Shown here: piece by piece, positions 46,201 through 54,557 of the stretch
How the letters are laid out: every line of letters begins with the position of its first letter
Numbering within the stretch: position 1 is the stretch's first letter
Assembly (NCBI RefSeq): GCF_014518425.1
Contig: NZ_JACVCU010000005.1
Location: 248,678 to 312,677 of the forward strand
From: Terrabacter sp. MAHUQ-38
GTDB lineage: Bacteria; Actinomycetota; Actinomycetes; Actinomycetales; Dermatophilaceae
Direction: 5' to 3'
DNA: 64,000 nt
Position numbers and translations under genes: made by a program
The notes under the pieces: generated by a model
Databases searched by the model: none
What the model saw: only the letters and a program-made list of their open reading frames with translations
Told to the model about the DNA's origin: nothing

Positions 46201-47810
46201 CGCGGCAGACCCCCATGCTCGAGCTCGACCCCGCGGTCGTGCGGCGTGCCCGGTCCCTGGCCCGGAAGGCCGCGGCGCCCGTCGTCGAGATCGCACGGAG
46301 CCACACGACCGTCTCCGTGGAGCGCGCGACCCTGCGTCTCGCAGGTCTGTCCGGTGCCGACCACGAACGCGTGCCGTGGGTCAACCACCTCGTGAACGCC
46401 GTCCGCGACGAGGTCGGCCTCGAGCACGGCGTGACGACGCCGGTCTACGACGCGCTCCTGCGCGGCGAGGCACCCGACCTCACGACGCTCGCGCAGAAGG
46501 CGGCCAGCGGCAACGTCTCGTTCCGGCTGCCGACGGGGCGTGAGGGCGCGGCCGCCCGGCGCGCCGCGGCGAAGGGCGTAGGGTCCGGGCTGCGCACCAT
46601 CGACCGCTCGCGCGCCACCCGCGACCGGCTCGTGAAGCGTCACGGCGACCCGAAGACCACGCCGTGGATCTACCTCATCGTCGCGACCGGCGACATCTAC
46701 GAGGACATCCCCCAGGCCCAGGCCGCCGCGCGCGAGGGCGCCGACATCATCGCGGTCATCCGCTCGACCGGTCAGTCGCTCCTCGACTACGTGCCCGAGG
46801 GCGCGACCCGGGAGGGTTTCGCCGGGACGTATGCCACCCAGGAGAACTTCCGCCTGATGCGCGCGGCCCTCGACGACGTGAGCAAGGAGCTCGGTCGCTA
46901 CGTGCGCCTGACGAACTACGCGTCCGGACTCTGCATGCCCGAGATCGCCGCCCTCGCCGGCATGGAGCGTCTCGACATGATGCTCAACGACTCGATGTAC
47001 GGCATCCTCTTCCGCGACATCAACCCGATCCGCACCTTCGTCGACCAGCGCTTCTCGCGCCAGGTCCACGCCCGCGCCGGCATCATCATCAACACCGGTG
47101 AGGACAACTACCTCACGACCGCCGACGCGGTCGAGGCTGCCCACACGGTCACGGTGAGCCAGCTGCTCAACGAGCGGTTCGCCAAGGAGGCCGGTCTCGA
47201 GGACTGGCAGCTCGGTCTCGGGCACGCGTTCGAGATCAACCCGGAGATCCGCGACAGCTTCCGGATGGAGCTCGCCCACGCGATGCTCGCCCGCCGGCTC
47301 TTCCCGGACGCACCGCTCAAGTGGATGCCGCCGACGAAGCACATGACCGGCGACGTCTTCCGCGGCTACCTGCTGGACGGGTTCTTCAACCTCGTCGGGG
47401 CGATGACCGGACAGGGCATCCTCCTGGTCGGCATGATGACCGAGGCCGTCGTGACCCCGTTCCTGTCCGACCGTGACCTCGCCCTGCAGAACGTCCGCTA
47501 CGTCATGAACGCGGCGAGCGGGCTCACCGAGGACTTCCACCCGCCGCGCGACGGCTTCATCCAGACCCGGGCCCGCCAGGTGCTCTCCGAGGCGGTCGAC
47601 CTGCTCGACCGCATCGTCACCGACACCGACGCCGCCGGCGACGCGCCGTTGCTCGCAGCGATCGCGGACGGCACGTTCGGCCTCATGAAGCGTCCCCCGA
47701 CGGGCGGCAAGGGGCTCGACGGCGTCTTCCGGCGCGCCGACGACTACGACAACCCGGCAACCACAGCCCTGGACGCGTGGACGCCACCGGCGCGGGGGGC
47801 GAAGCGATGA
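46197..47810 (+). CDS. kamD: lysine 5,6-aminomutase alpha subunit
   Basis: The large subunit of the B12- and PLP-dependent mutase that moves the terminal amino group of beta-lysine to give 3,5-diaminohexanoate. It is 537 residues. The TIM-barrel core has PWIYLIVATGDIYEDIPQAQAA, STGQSLLDYVPEGAT, LTNYASGLCMPEIA and EDNYLTTADAV. The family is usually 500-530 residues. It overlaps kdd and kamE by 4 nt each (ATGA), so all four genes are translationally coupled. Confidence 0.95.
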   Translation: MTRQTPMLELDPAVVRRARSLARKAAAPVVEIARSHTTVSVERATLRLAGLSGADHERVPWVNHLVNAVRDEVGLEHGVTTPVYDALLRGEAPDLTTLAQKAASGNVSFRLPTGREGAAARRAAAKGVGSGLRTIDRSRATRDRLVKRHGDPKTTPWIYLIVATGDIYEDIPQAQAAAREGADIIAVIRSTGQSLLDYVPEGATREGFAGTYATQENFRLMRAALDDVSKELGRYVRLTNYASGLCMPEIAALAGMERLDMMLNDSMYGILFRDINPIRTFVDQRFSRQVHARAGIIINTGEDNYLTTADAVEAAHTVTVSQLLNERFAKEAGLEDWQLGLGHAFEINPEIRDSFRMELAHAMLARRLFPDAPLKWMPPTKHMTGDVFRGYLLDGFFNLVGAMTGQGILLVGMMTEAVVTPFLSDRDLALQNVRYVMNAASGLTEDFHPPRDGFIQTRARQVLSEAVDLLDRIVTDTDAAGDAPLLAAIADGTFGLMKRPPTGGKGLDGVFRRADDYDNPATTALDAWTPPARGAKR

Positions 47811-48574
47811 CCAGCGGCACGGCTCCACGGGGCAACATCGTCCGGCCCTACGGCGACACGACCGGCGACGGCATGGTGCAGATGTCGTTCACGCTGCCCC
47901 TCCCGCACGACAAGCTGGCCGAGGGTGCGGCGCTGCAGCTGGCACGCAAGATGGGCCTCGACCCGGCGCTGCTCGTCCACGCCAAGGCCATGGGCCCGGA
48001 CTTCACCTTCGTCGTCGTCTACGGCAGCTCGACCCACCTCGTCAACCTCGACGACGTGCACGTCGTCGAGCGCGAGTACCCGCTGCTCAGCGCCAAGGAC
48101 GCGAACCTGGCGATCCGGAAGCAGCTGCGCCGCAAGCTCGTCGTCGTCGGCGCCTGCATCGGCACCGATGCGCACACGGTCGGTATCGACGCGATCCTCA
48201 ACATCAAGGGCTTCGCCGGCGAGAAGGGCCTCGAGTACTACCGCGAGATCAAGGTCGTGAACCTCGGCGCCCAGGTGCTGGTGCCCGACCTCGTCGCACG
48301 GGCCCGCGCCGAGAAGGCCGACGCCGTCCTCGTCAGCCAGGTCGTCACCCAGAAGGACGCCCACATCCACAACACGACGCAGATGTCCGCAGCGTTCCGG
48401 GAGGCGTACCCGGCCGGCCAGGTGCCGGTGCTCATCGCCGGCGGCCCCCGCTTCGAGGACGGTTCCGAGAAGGCCCTCGGGGTCGACCGGATCTTCGGCC
48501 GCGGCACGACGCCTGGAGAGGTCGCGAGCTATCTCGTCCACGAGATCGGTCTCCGGAAGGGAAAGAAGTCATGA
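47807..48574 (+). CDS. kamE: lysine 5,6-aminomutase beta subunit
   Basis: A 255-residue cobalamin-binding subunit. The B12 motif DAHTVGID (D121, H123, G126) matches DxHxxG, and IHNTTQMSAAF and PVLIAGGPRFEDGSEKALG complete the domain. The N-terminal part MVQMSFTLPLPHDKLAEGAALQLARKM holds the PLP-binding portion. Start ATG 47807 overlaps kamD by 4 nt. Dependence on B12 links this cluster to cobalamin supply, as does metH at the left edge. Confidence 0.95.
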   Translation: MTSGTAPRGNIVRPYGDTTGDGMVQMSFTLPLPHDKLAEGAALQLARKMGLDPALLVHAKAMGPDFTFVVVYGSSTHLVNLDDVHVVEREYPLLSAKDANLAIRKQLRRKLVVVGACIGTDAHTVGIDAILNIKGFAGEKGLEYYREIKVVNLGAQVLVPDLVARARAEKADAVLVSQVVTQKDAHIHNTTQMSAAFREAYPAGQVPVLIAGGPRFEDGSEKALGVDRIFGRGTTPGEVASYLVHEIGLRKGKKS

Positions 48575-49032
48575 CCGACGCCAGCACCGGGGCCCCCGAG
48601 CCCACCGCTCCCACCACCCCGGCAACCGCCTCGACGACGCCCGCCACCCGCACGAAGGCGAAGGTGGGCCTGCGCATCACGCACCGCCGCTACGTCCCGT
48701 ACGGCCACGCGCACTACGCCGGCAACCTCGTCGACGGCGCCTACTCCCTGGCCGCGTTCGGCGACGTCGCCACCGAGATGTGCATCGTCACCGACGGCGA
48801 CGAGGGCCTCTTCGCCTCGTACAGCGACGTCCAGTTCCGGTCCCGCATCACCGCCGGCGACGTCATCGAGATCTCCGCCGAGATCATCCGCGTCGGCACC
48901 CGCTCGCGCGAGATGGACTTCGAGGTACGCGTCGTCGGCCGCGGAAACCAGGAGCGCGGCGCGTCCGCGGCCGAGATGCTCGACCCGCCGATCGTGGCCA
49001 CGACCGCCCGCGGCGTCGTCGTCGTCCCCTGA
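48571..49032 (+). CDS. kal: 3-aminobutyryl-CoA ammonia-lyase
   Basis: A 153-residue hotdog-fold enzyme that removes ammonia from 3-aminobutyryl-CoA to give crotonyl-CoA. After a Thr/Ala/Pro-rich start of about 30 residues, LRITHRRYVPYGHAHYAGNLVDGAYSL, FGDVATEMCIVTDGDEGLF and FEVRVVGRG follow. It overlaps kamE by 4 nt and is last in the cluster. The preceding pathway enzyme, 3-keto-5-aminohexanoate cleavage enzyme (kce), which makes the 3-aminobutyryl-CoA, is not found in the window. Confidence 0.92.
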   Translation: MTDASTGAPEPTAPTTPATASTTPATRTKAKVGLRITHRRYVPYGHAHYAGNLVDGAYSLAAFGDVATEMCIVTDGDEGLFASYSDVQFRSRITAGDVIEISAEIIRVGTRSREMDFEVRVVGRGNQERGASAAEMLDPPIVATTARGVVVVP

Positions 49033-49108
49033 GGGGTAGACGCAGACGCGCACCGGCCTACCCGGGCTCGGGGGTACCCCGGGGGGCGGAGGCCGCCGGG
49101 GGTCGGCA

Positions 49109-49121
49109 TACGGTGAACCAC
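49109..49121 (+). promoter_or_regulatory. -10 element of lnt (leaderless type)
   Basis: TACGGT at 49109-49114, within a GGCATAC copy, ends 7 nt before the GTG at 49122. An alternative GTG at 49113 overlaps the hexamer. Confidence 0.5.
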
Positions 49122-50690
49122 GTGCGGCGTCTCCTCGTGTCCCTCCTCGGCGGAGGGCTGCTCTGCTTCGCCTTCCCCACCTTCGACGTGTGGGTCGCCG
49201 CCCCGTTCGCGCTCGCGCTGTGGGCGTGGGCGTGGACGGGGGCGGGTGCGCGCCGCGGCTTCCTGCTCGGCCTGGCCGGTGGTCTCGTGTTCTTCGTGCC
49301 CATGCTCAGCTGGTCGGGCATCTACGTCGGGTCGCTCCCGTGGATCGCGCTGGCGACCCTCGAGTCGCTCTTCGTCGGCCTTGCCGGCGCGCTCGTGGGG
49401 TGGCTGGGACGTGCGGGGCGCGTCCGCCCGCTCGCGTTCGCCCTGGTCTGGGTCGTCACGGAAGGACTCCGGGCACGTGCGCCCTACGGCGGCTTCCCGT
49501 GGCTCAAGCTGGCGTTCGGACAGGCGGACTCGCCGTTCGGCCGGCTCGTCGCACTGGGCGGCGCCCCCTTCATCGGCTTCGTCATCGCCCTCGCGGGCGG
49601 GCTGCTCGCGCTCGCGGTCCAGGCGGCGCTCGGTCGCCCCCGAATGCCGGCACGCCGGGTGGCGTCATCCGTGGCGCCAGCGCTCGTGCTGGGCTTCGCG
49701 GGCCTGGCCGTACCGCTGCCGACGGACGGGCAGCCCGCCCAGTTCCTCGGCGTGCAGGGAAACGTCCCTCGGCCGGGTCTGGACTTCAACGCCGAGCGCC
49801 GGGCCGTCCTCGACAACCACGTGGCCGCGACCCTCGCGGCCGAGAAGGACGTCGACGCCGGGCGGGTGCCGCCGCCCGACCTGGTCGTCTGGCCCGAGAA
49901 CGCCTCAGACATCGACCCCCTGCGCAACGCCGACGCCAAGGCGCTCATCCTCCAGACGGTCGAGACCATCAAGCGGCCGCTCATCGTCGGCGGCCTGCTC
50001 GAGGAGCCCGTCGGCTTCCTGTCCAACGTCGCGCTGCTCTTCGAGCCGGGCAAGGGCAACACCGACCGCTACGTGAAGCGCCACCCCGTGCCGTTCGGGG
50101 AGTACATCCCGAACCGGTCGTTCTGGCGGATCTTCAGCAAGGAGGTCGACCTCGTCCGGCGGGACTTCGTGGCCGGCCCCGCCCCCGGCGTGTTCGACGT
50201 GTCGACGCCCGGCGGGACCCAGATCCGGGCTGGGCTCGCGATCTGCTTCGAGGTGGCCTACGACGACATCATGCGCGACGCCGTCGAGGCCGGCGCGAAC
50301 GTGCTCGTCGTCCAGACCAACAACGCGACCTTCGGCTTCACCGCCGAGTCCCCGCAGCAGCTCGCGATCAGCCGGCTGCGCGCCATGGAGTTCGGTCGCT
50401 CCGTCGTGCACGTGTCGACCGTGGGCGAGAGCGCCCTCATCACGCCTGACGGAACCGCACACCAGGTGACGTCGTTGTTCACACAGGCGGTGGTCCGAGG
50501 GGCCCTACCATTGCGGGACGCCACGACGCTGGCCACCCGCGTCGGTGAGGCCCCTGAATGGGCAGCCGCCGCAGGACTGCTGGTGATGCTCGCCCTGGGC
50601 ATCCGGGGCGGTCGCCGAACGCTGCTGCGGACGGCGCACGACCCGGCGCGGCACAAGACGAAGGACGAGGATGACGACGACGCAGCGTGA
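49122..50690 (+). CDS. lnt: apolipoprotein N-acyltransferase
   Basis: A 522-residue membrane enzyme that N-acylates the lipidated cysteine of lipoproteins. About seven membrane helices precede a nitrilase-like catalytic domain. The catalytic triad is seen as Glu in VVWPENASDID, Lys probably in KRHPVPFGEY, and Cys in GLAICFEVAYDDIM. NATFGFTAESPQQLAISRLRA follows, then a final membrane helix (AAAGLLVMLALGI). It overlaps ppm by 20 nt; in mycobacteria the two activities are one fused Ppm1 protein (known). The starts GTG 49122 or 49113 are both possible. Confidence 0.93.
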   Translation: MRRLLVSLLGGGLLCFAFPTFDVWVAAPFALALWAWAWTGAGARRGFLLGLAGGLVFFVPMLSWSGIYVGSLPWIALATLESLFVGLAGALVGWLGRAGRVRPLAFALVWVVTEGLRARAPYGGFPWLKLAFGQADSPFGRLVALGGAPFIGFVIALAGGLLALAVQAALGRPRMPARRVASSVAPALVLGFAGLAVPLPTDGQPAQFLGVQGNVPRPGLDFNAERRAVLDNHVAATLAAEKDVDAGRVPPPDLVVWPENASDIDPLRNADAKALILQTVETIKRPLIVGGLLEEPVGFLSNVALLFEPGKGNTDRYVKRHPVPFGEYIPNRSFWRIFSKEVDLVRRDFVAGPAPGVFDVSTPGGTQIRAGLAICFEVAYDDIMRDAVEAGANVLVVQTNNATFGFTAESPQQLAISRLRAMEFGRSVVHVSTVGESALITPDGTAHQVTSLFTQAVVRGALPLRDATTLATRVGEAPEWAAAAGLLVMLALGIRGGRRTLLRTAHDPARHKTKDEDDDDAA

Positions 50691-51462
50691 GCCGGTCACC
50701 CGGGTGGCCGTGCTCATCCCGACGTACAACGAGCGGGACAACCTGCCCGGGATCATCGCTCGGGTGCGTTCGAACGTGCCCGGCGCCGACGTCTTCGTGC
50801 TCGACGACAGCTCGCCTGACGGCACCGGGCAGATCGCCGACGACCTGGCGGCCTCCGACCCGCAGGTGCGGGTCGTGCACCGCAGGGTCAAGGAGGGCCT
50901 CGGGAAGGCCTACCTCGCCGGCTTCGCGCGCGCCCTCGACGAGGGCTACGACGCCGTCGTGGAGATGGACGCCGACGGGTCGCACCTGCCCGAGCAGCTT
51001 GCGTCGCTCCTCGCGGCTCTCGGCCAGGCCGACGTCGTGATCGGTGCGCGCTGGGTGCGCGGCGGCGAGGTGCGCAACTGGCCGGCCCGTCGCAAGGTGC
51101 TCTCCGTGGGTGCGAACGTCTACACCAAGGTGCTCCTCGGGATGCCGGTCAACGATGCGACGGCCGGTTACCGCGTCTATCGCGCGAGCGCGCTGCGGAC
51201 GATGGGCCTTCAGGGTGTCGAGTCGCAGGGTTACTGCTTCCAGATCGACCTGACGCTGCGTGCCGTGCGTGCCGGCCTCACGGTCGTCGAGGTGCCCATC
51301 ACCTTCGTGGAGCGCGAGGTGGGCGTGTCCAAGATGGGCCGTGACATCGTCCGTGAGGCGCTGACGAGCGTCACCCGTTGGGGGCTGGAGCACCGGGTCG
51401 GCCAGCTGCGATCTCTCGCGGGTCGCGTCCGTGACCGCCAGCCCGTCGGGGAGCGGTCGTGA
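50671..51462 (+). CDS. ppm: polyprenol monophosphomannose synthase
   Basis: A 263-residue GT-A glycosyltransferase that makes polyprenyl-phosphate mannose, the donor for extracytoplasmic mannosylation and lipoglycan synthesis. VAVLIPTYNERDNLPGII, VFVLDDSSPDGTG, the metal-binding EMDADGSHLPEQL and GARWVRGGEVRNWP are characteristic. No membrane domain is attached, as in the C-terminal half of mycobacterial Ppm1. It starts inside lnt and ends overlapping the fxsA GTG by 4 nt. Confidence 0.95.
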   Translation: MTTTQREPVTRVAVLIPTYNERDNLPGIIARVRSNVPGADVFVLDDSSPDGTGQIADDLAASDPQVRVVHRRVKEGLGKAYLAGFARALDEGYDAVVEMDADGSHLPEQLASLLAALGQADVVIGARWVRGGEVRNWPARRKVLSVGANVYTKVLLGMPVNDATAGYRVYRASALRTMGLQGVESQGYCFQIDLTLRAVRAGLTVVEVPITFVEREVGVSKMGRDIVREALTSVTRWGLEHRVGQLRSLAGRVRDRQPVGERS

Positions 51463-51986
51463 GCTCCACCCCTCGCCCGCGCCGGCTTCGCCCGACTCGG
51501 CTGGCGGCTGCCGCGCTGCTCCTGCTGCCCGTCGTCGAGATCCTCGTGCTCGTCGGGGTCGGTCAGGCCATCGGCGGCTGGCCGACCTTCCTGCTCCTCG
51601 TCGCGACGTCGCTGCTCGGTGTGTGGCTCATCCGCCGAGAGGGAGGCAAGGCCTGGCGCGCGCTCGAGCAGGCCGTTCGGAGCGGGCGCATGCCAGCCCG
51701 CGAGATCGCCGACGGCGTCGTCGTGCTCGTGGGCGGTGCGCTGCTCGTCGCACCCGGCTTCGTCACCGACGTCCTCGGCCTGCTGCTCGTGCTGCCCTTC
51801 ACCCGTCCGGTTGCGCGCAGCATGCTCGCGGCCGTCATCTCGCGGCGGCTCGTCGCGCAGACGGGCCGTTTCACGGGTCCCGCCGTGACCGGCCAGCCGG
51901 GCTGGGAGCAACAGCCGCCTCAGGGGCCACGCCGGTCGACCTCGAGCGACGAGGTCGTCGAGGGCGAGATCATCGACGAGGACTGA
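51459..51986 (+). CDS. fxsA: FxsA family membrane protein
   Basis: A 175-residue protein with about three membrane segments (LAAAALLLLPVVEILVLVGV, WPTFLLLVATSLLGVWLI, VVVLVGGALLVAPGFVTDVLGLLLVLPF). The conserved PGFVTDVLGLLLVLPFTRP is the FxsA signature. E. coli FxsA relieves phage T7 exclusion when over-produced (known); its normal role is unclear. The tail is polar and ends EVVEGEIIDED. GTG start at 51459 overlaps the ppm stop. Confidence 0.92.
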   Translation: MSSTPRPRRLRPTRLAAAALLLLPVVEILVLVGVGQAIGGWPTFLLLVATSLLGVWLIRREGGKAWRALEQAVRSGRMPAREIADGVVVLVGGALLVAPGFVTDVLGLLLVLPFTRPVARSMLAAVISRRLVAQTGRFTGPAVTGQPGWEQQPPQGPRRSTSSDEVVEGEIIDED

Positions 51987-52051
51987 GCGGACCGTTCGCC
52001 CCGAAGCGGGGCGGCATACGCGCGTGGCCTGAAGCGCGCTGGATGGCGACT

Positions 52052-52232
52052 AGCCCGCCCCCACGAAGGAGAACGGTCGGGCTCAGAAGCCCACCGGACG
52101 GCGAGAAGCCCGCCCCCACGAAGGAGAACGGTCGGGCTCAGAAGCCCACCGGACGGCGAGAAGCCCGCCCCCACGAAGGAGAACGGTCGGGCTCAGAAGC
52201 CCACCGGACGGCGAGAAGCCCGCCCCCACGAA
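52052..52232. repeat. three perfect 55-bp tandem repeats plus a partial fourth
   Basis: Units at 52052-52106, 52107-52161 and 52162-52216 are identical; a fourth begins AGCCCGCCCCCACGAA at 52217 and diverges into a hairpin. Each unit contains AGCCCG and its inverse complement CGGGCT 20 nt apart. A unit of 55 bp is not a multiple of three, so it is not coding. It fills the gap between the converging fxsA and rbpA genes. Confidence 0.95.
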
Positions 52233-52248
52233 CGGGACGGGCTTCTCG
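52212..52248. terminator. bidirectional hairpin between fxsA and rbpA
   Basis: CGAGAAGCCCGCCCC (52212-52226) pairs with GGGACGGGCTTCTCG (52234-52248) with one mismatch, around a 7-nt loop. Its 5' arm is the beginning of the fourth 55-bp repeat, so the repeats appear to derive from the terminator. Confidence 0.85.
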
Positions 52249-52272
52249 ATGCTGCAGTCTGTGGTGCGCGGG

Positions 52273-52635
52273 TCAGGCGGTCTTGCGACGCCGGGGCTTC
52301 TCGCCGCGGGACTCGCGCAGCAGCGTCAGGCGCTCCTCGAGAAGCTCCTCGAGCTCGGGGATGGAGCGGCGCTCCAGCAGCATGTCCCAGTGCGTGCGCT
52401 GGTGCTTGACCGGCTTCGCCTCGGGCTCGGGGCCACCGCCCTGGAGCTTGGCGTCGAGGCCGCAGCGGCACTCCCACGTCGCCGGCACGTCCGCCTCGAT
52501 GGAGAACGGGAGCTCGGTGCGGTGACCTTCTGGGCAGACGTAGACGGTGAGCTGACGCTCACTCGGGACGACGTTCTCGTCGGACTCCATGCTCCTCGTG
52601 CCGAGGTTGGAACCGCGTAGTGCTCGATCGGCCAT
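52273..52635 (-). CDS. rbpA: RNA polymerase-binding protein RbpA
   Basis: A 120-residue actinobacterial transcription factor that binds the primary sigma factor and RNA polymerase and stabilises the open complex. MADRALRGSNLGTRSMESDE is the characteristic N-terminus; the zinc-binding-like site has C34, H38, C56 and C58 (VYVCPEGH, WECRCG). The basic C-terminal helix HWDMLLERRSIPELEELLEERL binds sigma. GGAGGGGTCCAC precedes the ATG at 52635. From memory its neighbour is ppm1 in mycobacteria too. Confidence 0.96.
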   Translation of the reverse strand: MADRALRGSNLGTRSMESDENVVPSERQLTVYVCPEGHRTELPFSIEADVPATWECRCGLDAKLQGGGPEPEAKPVKHQRTHWDMLLERRSIPELEELLEERLTLLRESRGEKPRRRKTA

Positions 52636-52753
52636 GTGGACCCCTCCAAGACTCCTGCCACTGTGACACCCAATGGTGTCTTACCCTCACAGACGCTTGA
52701 ACGACCGAATCGGTTGACTTGTTCCCTGGGTGGCGGCGAATTGTAGGCGTTTC

Positions 52754-54130
52754 TCAGATGACGGCGGGCACCGGGTTGCCGGCCTGTTCGATGCCTTCAC
52801 GCATGCGGACGCGGGAGAGCAGCACGCCCCCGACCGCGAAGAAGACGATGAGCGCGATGATCGCCCAGCGGTAGCTGAGGGTGAACTGGTAGACGAGGCC
52901 GAAGATGAGCGTGCCGAACCAGCTCGTGCCGCGCTCCATCGCCTGGTAGAGGCTGAAGTACTCCGCCTCGCGACCCTTGGGGATCAGCTGGCTGTAGAGC
53001 GAGCGCGACAGGGCCTGGGTGCCGCCGAGGACGATGCCGATGAGCAGGCCCAGGGCCATGAAGATGACGAACGACTTCGACGGCACGAGGAAGGCGAAGA
53101 CGACGACGACCGTCCACAGCCCGATTCCGTAGAGGACGGTCCGCCACGCTCCGATGGAGCCTGCGACCCGACCGAAGAGGCGGGCGCCGAAGAACGCGAC
53201 GAACTGCACGAAGAGGAAGACGCCGAGGACCGTCGTCTCCGAGAAGCCGAGCTCCTTGGACCCGTAGACGCTGGAGCTGCCGATGACGGTCTGGATGCCG
53301 TCGTTGAAGAAGAGGTACGCGAGCAGGAAGAGCTTGGTCTGCGGGTAGTTCGCGAGGTCCCTGAAGGTGCTGCGCAGCTGCGCCATACTGCCCCCGACGA
53401 CGCCCGCCGAGCGCGCCACCGGCGTCTCCACGGTGCCGGTGAGGTGGCGCAGGCCGAGGTACGGGATGAGCGTGAAGCCGGCCCACCAGAGGCCCGCCGA
53501 CAGGATGCTGATGCGGGTCGAGGTGGCTCGGTCGAGGCCGAGGTCCTCGTGGAAGAAGTCGAGGGCGAAGTTGAGGGCGAGCAGGATGCCGCCGCCGAGA
53601 TAGCCGAACGCCCAGCCCTTGGACGACACGCGGTCGCGCTCGTTCTCGTTGGCGATGCGGCACAGGATCGAGTCGTAGATGACGAGCGAGGAGCCCAGGC
53701 AGATGCCGGCCACGACGACGAGTGCCGCTCCGAGCTGCCAGTTGGTGCCTGCGACGAAGAACATGAGGCTGGCGGCGAGCGCGCCGGCCCACGCGAATCC
53801 GGCGAACAGTCGCGTCGGGCGCGGGCTGCGGTCGGCGATGGCGCCGATGAAGATGAGGACGACGGCCGACAGGATCGTCGTGAAGGTCACGGTGAAGAAC
53901 CACAGTGACCCGGGCGCGACCGGGATCCCGAGCACCGACAGGTTCGTCGTGCAGTCCTGGCCGTCCGCCAGGCCCGGGCAGGCTGCCGCCTCCGCGACGG
54001 ACGTCAGGTACGGGCTCATGAGCACCGTGGCGGTGGTCGTGACGTAGGCCGAGTTGGCCCAGTCGTACCAGTACCAGGCCCGCTGCTCCCGCGTCTCCGG
54101 ACGGGCGGCGTTGACGACGACGTGCGACAT
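52754..54130 (-). CDS. MFS transporter of the UMF1/Atg22 type
   Basis: A 458-residue transporter with about 12 membrane helices. The start motif AWYWYDWANSAYVTTTATVL matches the UMF1 (Atg22-like) family signature DWANSAY; GWAFGYLGGGILLALN and GLGGTQALSRSLYSQLIP-like ALSRSLYSQLIPKGREAEYF are also typical. Fungal Atg22 exports amino acids from vacuoles (known); bacterial substrates are unclear. ATG at 54130 is preceded by GACAGT, a weak match to a -10. Confidence 0.9.
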   Translation of the reverse strand: MSHVVVNAARPETREQRAWYWYDWANSAYVTTTATVLMSPYLTSVAEAAACPGLADGQDCTTNLSVLGIPVAPGSLWFFTVTFTTILSAVVLIFIGAIADRSPRPTRLFAGFAWAGALAASLMFFVAGTNWQLGAALVVVAGICLGSSLVIYDSILCRIANENERDRVSSKGWAFGYLGGGILLALNFALDFFHEDLGLDRATSTRISILSAGLWWAGFTLIPYLGLRHLTGTVETPVARSAGVVGGSMAQLRSTFRDLANYPQTKLFLLAYLFFNDGIQTVIGSSSVYGSKELGFSETTVLGVFLFVQFVAFFGARLFGRVAGSIGAWRTVLYGIGLWTVVVVFAFLVPSKSFVIFMALGLLIGIVLGGTQALSRSLYSQLIPKGREAEYFSLYQAMERGTSWFGTLIFGLVYQFTLSYRWAIIALIVFFAVGGVLLSRVRMREGIEQAGNPVPAVI

Positions 54131-54276
54131 GCGCCGACTGTCCCATACGGGCGGGCGGACCGGGCCCGGCTGGGCCCGAACACGCCGCGGGCGAAGTGAA
54201 CCGGCCGGACCCGTCGCTGGGGAGGGTAGGGGAGCGGGGGAGGGGGCTCCATGGCGCGGGTCGGCGGACGGCATAC

Positions 54277-54291
54277 GTCCACTCAGTGGAC
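54277..54291. promoter_or_regulatory. 15-bp perfect palindrome
   Basis: GTCCACT-C-AGTGGAC reads the same on both strands apart from the central base. It lies in the 427-bp gap between the UMF1 gene and the MarR gene, upstream of the peptidase remnant. An operator for a lost or distant regulator is possible. Confidence 0.6.
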
Positions 54292-54360
54292 AGTCCGTCT
54301 CGCGTCAGGAGTTCGCCAGCCGGAGCCAAGTCTTCACAAGGCGCATCGCCCGGCGAGAAG

Positions 54361-54504
54361 GCGCGAAACCATGTGCGGTTCGGCTTCTGGGGTGCCGAGG
54401 AGCTCGGGCTGCTCGGCTCGAAGTACTACGTCGGGCAGCTGACGAGCGCGTGGCGCACGGCGACCAAGAGCTGCCAGAACTTCGACATGATCGCCTCGCC
54501 CAAC
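54361..54504 (+). pseudogene. M28-family aminopeptidase remnant
   Basis: In one frame the sequence encodes RNHVRFGFWGAEELGLLGSK, then YYVGQLT, then after about 14 unrelated residues NFDMIASPN. Both blocks are diagnostic of M28 zinc aminopeptidases, where FWGAEELGLLGS holds metal-binding glutamate and NFDMxxSPN follows shortly after. There is no start codon or ribosome site and the rest of the roughly 450-residue enzyme is missing on both sides. It is a decayed fragment, about a tenth of the gene. The surrounding 427 bp hold no intact gene, only this remnant and two palindromes. Confidence 0.85.
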
Positions 54505-54537
54505 CGCACTGTCATCCTCGCCCCCACGAGGGTGCGA

Positions 54538-54549
54538 TTTAGCGCTAAA
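54538..54549. promoter_or_regulatory. 12-bp palindromic operator of the MarR gene
   Basis: TTTAGCGCTAAA is a perfect palindrome that overlaps the TAAACT hexamer of the downstream MarR gene. A repressor bound here would block RNA polymerase, so autoregulation is likely. Confidence 0.7.
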
Positions 54550-54557
54550 CTATTGAG
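54546..54557 (+). promoter_or_regulatory. -10 element of the MarR gene (leaderless type)
   Basis: TAAACT at 54546-54551 ends 6 nt before the GTG at 54558. It is the right half of the operator palindrome. Confidence 0.6.

Noticed and set aside
52052..52232. CRISPR array
   Set aside because: The repeats are directly adjacent with no spacers, only three in number, and no cas genes are near.
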